Assembly (NCBI RefSeq): GCF_901709675.1
Contig: NC_051091.1
Location: forward strand, 6,854,967 to 6,918,966
Direction: 5' to 3'
Length of the DNA stretch: 64,000 nucleotides
Origin: Syngnathus acus
Taxonomy: Eukaryota; Chordata; Actinopteri; Syngnathiformes; Syngnathidae
The translations under genes were made by a program, and so were the position numbers. This document shows positions 55,601 to 64,000 of the stretch, in pieces. The notes below the pieces were generated by a model that had not been told where the DNA came from, made no database searches, and saw nothing but the letters and a program-made list of their open reading frames with translations. Position 1 is the stretch's first letter. Every line of letters starts with the position of its first letter.

Positions 55601-58600
55601 GGAAAAAAAAACATTTACACTGAGTGTAGATGAATGTTATAGTAGTTGAGGACATTATTGTTTTGAATATTGTATACTCCTAAACAGGGCTTGACATGAA
55701 CTTGTTTGCTCAGCAGCCACTGTGGTTTATGCTTTCCCAGAGTTACTAGCCATTCTGTGTTTTCACTTGCCATAATTTTGTTGTTTTGTATGTTAGTGTA
55801 AATTGTACTATGCTGAGGAGCAGTGTGACATCCAAAAATGCTTCTCAAGTGCTGAACTCCAAATGGAAAACAAAAAGCTAACGTGACTTTTGGGAGACCT
55901 TGTAGAATCTTGGAATTGTGCTGTGTTGTTCTTTGTTTCTGTGCATGCCTGTCAGTGTTGTGTTCCTGTATCTCATTGTCCATGTGTGCACTTTTTATTT
56001 TCACCACCGCACATCCACCTCCTGCTCCCCCCTCCCTTGAATTTGTAGGAGGTGTACACTAACCCGCTGGAGCAGCACCTCACTGTGAGTACACACTGGC
56101 ATCCCATATCATCCTCTCCACCCCACAGGCCTTTCCTTTGTTTAAAGCTGCCACACCATCCATGCAAATTCGAACAAAGCCTCAACTTGCCTGCACTTTA
56201 CACAAATTCGTGTTGGTTCAAACTGTTATGTAGTGTATGTTGTGACTGGGAGGTTTTGGCTCTGTGCCAAACTCAGGCCCGGGGGCCAGACCTGGCCCGC
56301 CAAATCATTTTATATGGCCCTTGCAAGCAAATTATGTCTGTAAAATTCCCTCGCTAAAATCTGTACCAATATGTTTGTTGTGTGTAATAAATAACGTTGA
56401 CATTTTGCTCAAATTGTTTTTAGTCTTTTAATCATTTCACTTTTGTTGTCTGTTTTTTGCTGACAGGAAATGGCCAGCACCTTGGCGCAGAAGCACTTGC
56501 GCTCCATTATTCTGAATGTGAGTAGTCCGCACGTGCTACCCCAGAATGACTGTGTATGTAGCAATGCTGTGTTCATCAAATTATCTAATCCCTGTCTAAA
56601 ACTACTTGAAATGACTACTGCTGAAAGAAAATACAGAACATCGTTAAAACCCAAATATTATGATCCATTCCTCTTTAAAGTGTTCTTCCAACTGAGGCTC
56701 GGATGACGCATGGCGGGCGCATCTGGACCAGCCGCTCAGCCAGTGCAAAGATTGGCTAACGTGAAGTGTGTTGAAGCAGAACTATCAAATGTGATATGGC
56801 ATGAAGTCCATGAAGTGGAAAAAAACCTCTGCTCTCAGAATGATTCCTTTTGGCACCAACTTGTGTGGAAGTGCTTCCCTGAGCTGGCTGCAAATGAGGA
56901 AGACAGTGGAGTGTTATTTCCTGGAGCAATATCGCGATTGTGAGCTCTCTGGAAACAAATCTCCAAGACTGAGATGCATTTATGATGACTGTTGGACCAT
57001 AGCAATGTCTGGATCCTAATTTGATACGACTAAGTCCAAATAGTGTTTTGCCATCTATCTATGGCATGTAGTCAGTCCTAGATGGAAAAAGTAATGAGAT
57101 GCATCTACGTACTAATCCAGGAGTTATTAATTATTAATCATTAGGAATGATCAGAGGATAGTTTCAACATCTCAGTTTTATTAATAATATTTTTTATTTT
57201 TTCCTTCCAGCATGTCATAAGAGGAAATCGACCAATCAAAGCAGAAATGGCACATCAGCTGTATGTTCTGCAGGTGTTGACCTTTAATCTTTTGGAGGAA
57301 CGAATGATGACCAAAATGGATCCTAATGACCAGGTAAAAATGAAAAAAAAAAAGATTTGTGTGTGTGTGGTTTTAATTTTACTTTATGCAACATAATAAC
57401 TGGAAAATCTTGGAGGTGTGTGGCCTAAAATGTGGTTGGAGAATATCTTTCTGGATTTAGCCATGAGTCCCTAAACGTGCTGTGCTGATTTGTGTGACTC
57501 AGACTCAACGAGATGTCATTTTCGAGCTGCGGAGGATTGCATTTGATGGAGAAAATGACCCCACTGGCACAGAAAAACGAAAGACGTTGTATGCTAAAGA
57601 TTATAAAATGCTAGGTTTTACGGTAAGTTGCCTCTGATTTAAAAGAACAAAAAGGAATGAATATTATATTTGTAATATATTCTAACAAAACAGATTTTTT
57701 TTTTTGGGAAAATGTTTCTGTTTCAAATGTAGAACCATGTGAACCCTGCTATGGACTTCACACAGACTCCACCCGGGATGCTAGCTCTGGACAACATGCT
57801 GTACCTGGCCAAGGTCCATCAGGACACATACATCCGTGTAAGTTCTGACTCATGGCAGGATGCTGCTCAACTCCCAGATATGAGCAAATCCTCATTTTGA
57901 TCACGTCTTCCCGTTTTTGACAGATTGTCTTGGAAAACAGTAGTCGCGAGGATAAGCATGAATGTCCCTTTGGCCGGTGTGCCATCGACCTCACTCGAAT
58001 ACTTTGTGAGATACTCCAAGTTGGAGAGTTGCGTAAGTGCACGAGAATATGACATGATATGGCAATTTCCATGCCTCACTAATTTTGTTGTTGTTTCACA
58101 AGCTAATGAGGGCTGCAATGACTACCACCCCATGTTCTTCACTCATGACCGAGCATGGGAAGAATTCTTCTGCATCTGCATCCAGCTGCTCAATAAAACC
58201 TGGAAGGAGATGAGGGCCACCTCCGAGGACTTTAATAAGGTCAGTAAGGTCTTCGCTAGCACGGGCCTAAATATTTAAATCTACAATCTTATGGACAGAT
58301 CTTTACAGGATGGCTCATCTTTAGGTTTAGGCCAGAAAGTGTTGTGCACATTTCCTAGTTGCTAAGCTTTCATTTCCTTAAAAAGGGATGCAAAACAAAC
58401 TGAGAAATATATGTGATTAGAAAGCCAGTGGTTTTGTCAAAACCTAGCATTTCACATTACAAAAACTGTGATTGAATTTGCTTTTCTGCTTGAAAATCAT
58501 TTCATTAGAAAGATACATACTAATTTGTTTAGGTGCACTGATTGTATTAATTTTGAGTTTCTAGTGGGTTGTAAATTATTCATGCATTCCTCTTCAAACA

Positions 58601-61254
58601 ACAAGCCCCCGGGTTCACACCTGAGAACAAGAACAAAAAGGTTTTGATTTATTATTGACCTGCACTGCTTCCTTCATGCTAAGAGATGTTATCTCATTTG
58701 TGTTAGCATTTTTAGCTACAAAAGATGTAGCTTGTGTTTGATTTCTTATTTTATTCAATTTTCAAACTTTACAATTGAATTTTTTTTTTGGTGGGGGAGG
58801 GCGTGGTAAAACGTCAAATTATTATTCTGAAAGACGAGTAACTCCCATTGTGGAGAAAGTGTGTTTGTGTTCTCATCGTGAAAGCTGCATTAGATCACAT
58901 TTCCATCACTCAGCGTGAAAGTCAACAAAGCACATCCGTCTAACCACAGTCAGTGAGGACTGTGCTGTTTGTGTAAGTGTGCGAATCTCGCAAGAGTAGG
59001 CGGCCGAAATGCTTTTACTGCGATTAATATTACACAACAGCTAAATTCTTAATGCTGCAGGGTTCAGAGCGCTTCCTCCACATGAGCACATTTTGAGTCT
59101 CCGCATTCTATTGTTTATCAAATTAGCACCGGTCGTTTATCTTGGGTACATTTCTGAATATAAATGACTTGAGATGAAAAAAAGTTGTTTTTTCCGACAG
59201 AATTCGTTTTTGCTTGACAAGATAACTCGGCGACTCTTAATGAGAAATTGCAAATTATTATGAGGACGTGCGTTCCAAGCAGGTGATGCAGGTGGTCCGA
59301 GAGCAGATCACCAGAGCTCTGGCCATGAAGCCATCGTCTTTGGACCAGCTGAAGAACAAGCTGCGAGGTCTCAACTACTCCGAGATACTGCGACTACGAC
59401 AGTCCGAGAGAATGAGCCAGGATGACTTTCAGTCCCCGCCCATCATGTCAGTGCCACGCCCCCCCAAAAAATCTTATTAGCTATGGAATTTCACACTTCT
59501 TAAATGTTCTCCAAAACAAATATTCTGTGTCATGTATCATCCAAATGTGTTTTTGTGGTTTATGCCGTCTATGTGAGGTAGTGAGCTTCGCGAGAGAATC
59601 CAGCCTGAGATTCTGGAGCTCATTAAACAACAACGACTCAATCGGCTGTGCGAGGGCAGCTGTTTCCGAAAAGTGGGGAACCGCCGAAGGCAAGGTACCA
59701 CATCAATACAATCACTTTTTTTGTTTAAAAACACAGTATGGCTTCTGTTAACTTTGTTGAGCTAAGCATTTCTGCCTTTGTTGCAGAGAAATTTTGGTTC
59801 TGCAGACTTTCTCTTAATCACAAAGTGCTGCACTACGGGGACTTGGATGAATCACCTCAGGGTGAAGTGCCTTTTGAGATGCTTAGTGACAAAAGTAAGG
59901 TTCTCTTTCTTCTTACCAAAAATATGCCATCGAAATCTAATCGTTTCCATTGTTTTATGCATAATGCTGCTCAAAAATGAGTCATGTGACATGGTTTGAG
60001 TTTGACACTAGGCCATTATTGGAGAACATCACATTTTGTTTTCTCTCTAGTCCCCGTCTCTGACATCAAGTCCGTGGTGACTGGGAAGGACTGCCCTCAC
60101 ATGAAGGAGAAAAGTGCTCTGAAACAAAACAAGGTAGGTTTTAGTAAAGTTAAAGTCATTCTAATCTTGAAATATAGTTGCTTTGAGAACACACCTCAGT
60201 GGTTCAAGGATTATTTTACCCAAGAACCCGTATAATTATGACAAATACTGTATGCGGCACAACGTGACGACGAGCGGGCTCTACAAGGAACAGTTTCACA
60301 CTAATCTACACATTTTTTTCATTTGCTCTGTATTTCACTGTCTTAACTGGTCTCTTGTCGCAGGAGGTGCTGGAGTTGGCTTTCTCGGTCCTTTACGATC
60401 CGGATGAGACGCTCAACTTTGTTGCGCCCAACAAATATGAGGTAGGCTGACTACCCCAACTTATTTTAATGATAATCTTTCACTGGATGGTGGAAACAAA
60501 TCTCGAAAAAAAAAATCACTTTTGTACTCCTAAAAACAAAAAAATAATGAAATGGGTTTGTCCAGGAAATGTCAAACCTTATGATTGTGACTTTGACTTG
60601 ATTTTGGAAAAGGTTTTGGAGAAGCCAAAAATACAGCTTTAGAGATGTAATTCCCGAAAGACCAAAAATACCAGTTTATACTCTCACCTGCATTGCCGCA
60701 TCTTCAATGTAGTATTGCAGCAACCACTTTTGCCAGGTCACTGACAGTAAGAATTTACATCTCGTACTGAGTGATAATGACTGGTAGCCAAATGCATGAG
60801 CAGTGACTAAAAGACAGCCTATGACAGAAAAGCCAAGATAGATGTGCAGGGAACGCGAGTTGCAATGCCACTGGAATGACTTCATGGAATTTCCCACCAT
60901 TTTAAAATTCCATCTGGATCTTTTTCATCCCAAAAATGGAAAAGAGGACTTTGGGTGGTGTGCTTTGTTGTGGCGCATACTTGCACGTCACACCCTCTTG
61001 TGACTCGCAATTCTTGCAGTCATTTCGGGTCTGTACGTTTGTCTGTGGAGCAGTATTGCATCTGGACGGACGGCTTGTGTGCGCTGCTGGGCAGAGAGAT
61101 GAGCAGTGACCTGACACGCAGTGACCTGGACACGCTTATCAGCATGGAGATGAAGCTCCGCCTCCTGGACCTTGAGAACATCACAATCCCAGAAGCTCCA
61201 CCCCCTGTTCCAAAGGAGCCAAGCTCTTATAATTTCACTTACAACTACAGTTGA
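52675..61254 (+). CDS. elmo2: engulfment and cell motility protein 2
   Basis: ELMO2 binds DOCK-family exchange factors and helps activate Rac in phagocytosis and migration. Twenty-one coding exons: 52675-52752, 52850-52890, 53425-53497, 53574-53624, 54071-54240, 54398-54497, 54926-55077, 55503-55581, 56049-56084, 56467-56517, 57211-57333, 57503-57622, 57733-57837, 57924-58032, 58103-58239, 59283-59446, 59582-59694, 59787-59894, 60051-60133, 60364-60441, 61054-61254. They join to 723 aa (human 720). An N-terminal ubiquitin-like Ras-binding domain ([20 protein letters not shown]), an Armadillo-repeat region, the ELMO domain (residues about 310-480, including [20 protein letters not shown]), an atypical PH domain ([20 protein letters not shown]) and the Pro-rich [10 protein letters not shown] tail that contacts the DOCK SH3 domain are all present. 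The 36-nt exon 56049-56084 adds [12 protein letters not shown]. Confidence 0.97.
54669..54715. repeat. (TG)n-rich microsatellite in an elmo2 intron
   Basis: Interrupted TG/GT dinucleotide run between two elmo2 exons. Confidence 0.85.
56262..56335. repeat. dispersed repeat fragment in an elmo2 intron
   Basis: GTGCCAAACTCAGGCCCGGG, GGCCAGACCTGGCCCGCC and ATTTTATATGGCCC together resemble a repeat common in fish and other vertebrate genomes, probably a non-autonomous DNA transposon end. Family assignment is from memory and uncertain. It lies about 180 bp past the elmo2 microexon. Confidence 0.45.
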
Positions 61255-63574
61255 GGTGTGTTGATTATAAAGCATATCAGCAAAGGTCAAGAATGTGCAT
61301 ACTATCTATTTTGACCAATATTGCGGTGTGCGATTCAGGAAAAAGTGACAGTAGAACCTCCATAGGCGAAGTCGTCCTAATTTAAAACTCAAAAATATTA
61401 CATAATAGTAACGGGGTCCACGGACATATTAAGTCACCTCACATTAAATGAGGTCGGCACCTTTTTACATTTTCTGTCTGCACACCAGCCAGCAGGGAGA
61501 GTGACAATGCTCCGGTCATGCACGGATCGCTGCTTCCTTCTCTGCAAAGAAATGTCTCCATGCGAGATGTGAGTGTGCCACATTTGAAGGAATGCGAGGA
61601 GCACTGTGATTGGCCGAGTCAGCTGTGTTCACGGCGACAACGTTGTAAACTGCCCCTTTTTTTTTTTTTTTTTTAAATATGCCGCCTTGTCAAACACCTC
61701 TTGGGGTGGTAATGAAAATAGAGCCCTTGGGGTTCATTCTCGAAATGCTCACTGATCTGAAGTCAAATATTTGGGAACTAAACCTCCCACCTCCCGTTTT
61801 GACTTCTGAGGAATATTATTTCAAGATGATTCAGCAACTTTAGCGGCGTTCAACTATGGGGGCTCCACTGTACTAATATATTTTACTTTTTTTTTTTGTG
61901 ATTGTATTAATCTCATACCTCATCCGAATCTTGTGCGTGTACACATGCATTGTTGTGTGTTTACGGTTTTATCAATTCGGAATTATTTCCAAATACTGGT
62001 AGACAAAACTATGAATGATCATAACTTCTTTAGCATATTCAAAGTATTGGCAACAACAAACTCTTCCCACTCCCAAGTAAAGAAAGAATAAATGTTTTTA
62101 AACACCGCGACGTGCAATAATATGCTTTATTCATTCAGCTCCAGCCCACCTCATCTAACGTGAGCCGAAATTTGGACACAGAACCTCAAAGTTGTAAGAG
62201 CTGTGCTAACCACAATACTGTAATATAGTTGGAGGAAAATGTTAAAACTTATTTTATGTATGTTTTAAGTAGTAATGCATCCATCATCAGTCAGAAGAAT
62301 TTCTATCATGTTTAAAAAAACTAAGAATGTAATATATACTGTGCTATATCAGGTTTTATTTTTTACTGTGCTAATCAGGTTTTATTTTTTTTTTTTCCCT
62401 CCATAGCTTTGCACTGTACTAAAACTATGGTTACAATTGTGGCAATGATCAGAATTTGTTTTTTTTTTATATATATTTTGAGAATGTCTCTGAAGAAACC
62501 ATTGCCGTATTGTATATTGAATGATTGTAGACGTTTTTGTCATTTTGGTTATTGTACCAAATTAGCACACTTTTGTTGTTTTAAAACAGTGGCCATGGTA
62601 TCAAGCCTGAAGTGTTATTGTTTAAAAATGTTTTTTTCATCATGTCAATGTTGAATCTAGTACAAACCATGTCAATGATGTCATTTGCTAATGCAGAATA
62701 GAATTATATTTTTGTAAATGATTGTACACTGTGAGGAGAATGATATTGAAATAACATCATCATTTTGTATAATCCTTTTTTTAGCATGCAATTTATGTTT
62801 GAAGTATTTTTTTGTGCTGCATTGACTGCAATGCTACCAAATCATGTTTTTAAAGCTCATATTGGCTTTTTGTAAACATTTTTCTTTAGTATTAGGCACT
62901 TTATCAGACAATGATGATGTCATAGTAATGTGTCTTGTATGGTTAAAGAGTATTGCAAATCCCTGTACTATTGATGCTATTTGTGGAAAGATGTGTCTGT
63001 TTTTAACTACTAATGGATGTTGTAATAGTTTCATATTTTTTATGGAAAAGATGCTGCTATTACAGAATTCCAGCTGAATTTAGCATACAGCATTAACCTC
63101 AATGACTGAAGTGCTTTTGCATTAGATATGCTGACAGTATGATTTTGCATCTGGTACTTTTCTCCATTTGATTGTAACCGTATTGAATGGTATGTTGTTG
63201 ATTTATAAATACAACAGCAAAAAAAAAAACTAGTCTAAATATGGTATACATTTATAGTAACTGTGTATACAGTATATAGTATTGTGTTGACTTAATTGGA
63301 CAAAATGTACTGTATAATGTTCGGTGTCAATAAATACAAAGTAACCAAAGTATTTCTCTGGACCTAGTTAGTTGTGCTAGTATGCTAATTTATGATATGT
63401 ATATATATGTTGAAGGAAAAAAAAATATATATATATATATTCTTTTTTTACAACAGTCTCTTAACTGTGGTGTTTTAAATTCGGTGTAAAGTACACACCA
63501 ATATGGAAAATTGTTCTCTATATCAGATTTGTGAAAGGAAAAAGAGTGGGGCAGCAATAGTTAAATTAAAAAGA
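61255..63574 (+). other. elmo2: elmo2 3' UTR
   Basis: A long AT-rich 3' UTR with poly-T runs near 61659-61674 and 62387-62397, a dispersed repeat fragment at about 62170-62220, and an AATAAA at 63329-63334 that probably ends the transcript. Confidence 0.6.
63329..63334 (+). terminator. elmo2: polyadenylation signal, likely elmo2
   Basis: AATAAA about 2.1 kb past the stop codon, the last strong plus-strand signal before sequence that looks like the 3' end of a convergent gene. Confidence 0.55.
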
Positions 63575-64000
63575 TTTATTGTATCATAGCTCAAAATAGA
63601 ATTTAACACAATCACTTTGAGAATCATTAATGCTGAATGAAGATATCAGATGTTAGGCGAGGAAAGCTGTATAAGAACAGTAGTCCAAGATACTGAGCGC
63701 TAAGCATCAATCACTTTGACATACAAGAACAAAACAAGCAGTCACTTTTTCTTTTTGGATCAGTTATCAGACAGTGTTCCGTCTGCTTGGTTACAGTATG
63801 GTTCAGTCTGCGAGACATTTAGATGGGAAATGTAACACATGTCCTTGGACTGAATTCAAGTGTTCTTTATTTTCAGCCCAGCAGCCAAAAGCAGTCCTTT
63901 ATATTGGATTTATGCACTCGCTGTGCACTGAGTGCCATGGCCCCGTTTAAATCCATCTGGTTTGGGTTAAGGAATTCTTTACAATGTGTCTCAACACCAA
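63575..64000 (-). other. possible 3' UTR of a convergent gene entering from the right
   Basis: TTTATT at 63575-63580 is AATAAA on the minus strand, and the following 420 bp hold no coding exon. This would fit the 3' UTR of a minus-strand gene beyond the window. Nothing else supports it. Confidence 0.3.

Noticed and set aside
56710-56943. 77-codon frame (begins [15 protein letters not shown]) in an elmo2 intron
   Set aside because: Lies wholly between elmo2 exons with no splice partner; possibly a decayed repeat-derived frame, but no family could be named.

Overview
This is nuclear DNA from a ray-finned (teleost) fish. The genes are vertebrate, with short GT-AG introns and AT-rich spacers. 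They have clear human counterparts, but the neighbour sets mix several human chromosomes: nrn1 and ssr1 lie together as on human 6p, while sys1, arfgap1 and elmo2 are 20q genes. The species cannot be fixed from the sequence. All exon maps were read by eye from splice sites and reading phase. For eight genes the exons sum to an open frame of the family's usual length (sys1 156 aa, nrn1 146, ssr1 286, sit1 183, acot-like 424, arfgap1 415, elmo2 723, dnajc14 661), which is strong internal support.

Layout: nab2 (minus, last exon uncertain) at 0.8-3.7 kb stands head to head with dnajc14 (plus, 5.6-9.2 kb). inpp1 (minus, 11.8-13.3 kb) converges on dnajc14. An acyl-CoA thioesterase/BAAT-family gene (minus, 14.9-17.5 kb) abuts a LINE reverse-transcriptase scrap. 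sys1 (plus, 20.5-21.2 kb) is followed by nrn1 (minus, 24.6-26.4 kb) and ssr1 (minus, 27.3-29.8 kb). The T-cell adaptor gene sit1 (plus, 30.5-31.9 kb) is followed by a broken Rh-glycoprotein copy (plus, 32.7-33.5 kb) and an intact intronless Rhcg-like gene (minus, 35.5-37.0 kb). arfgap1 (plus, 38.7-43.2 kb) and elmo2 (plus, 52.7-61.3 kb) flank a 5.5 kb tandem array of 31 intron-containing tRNA-Tyr(GUA) genes.

The genes do not form one pathway. They are ordinary single-copy cell genes: transcription corepressor, ER chaperone and translocon subunit, Golgi trafficking, Arf GTPase control, Rac activation, inositol phosphate and acyl-CoA metabolism, immune signalling and ammonia transport. The unusual parts are the tRNA-Tyr array (higher-order repeats, degenerate edges, several spacers without a Pol III T4 terminator, one copy with a stop-codon-reading UUA anticodon), the inverted pair of Rhcg-like copies, the ten-exon thioesterase gene with two GC-AG introns, a 36-nt microexon in elmo2, and two short introns (96 and 75 nt) whose length is a multiple of three and which contain no stop codon. 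No prokaryotic system, CRISPR array or virus was seen.
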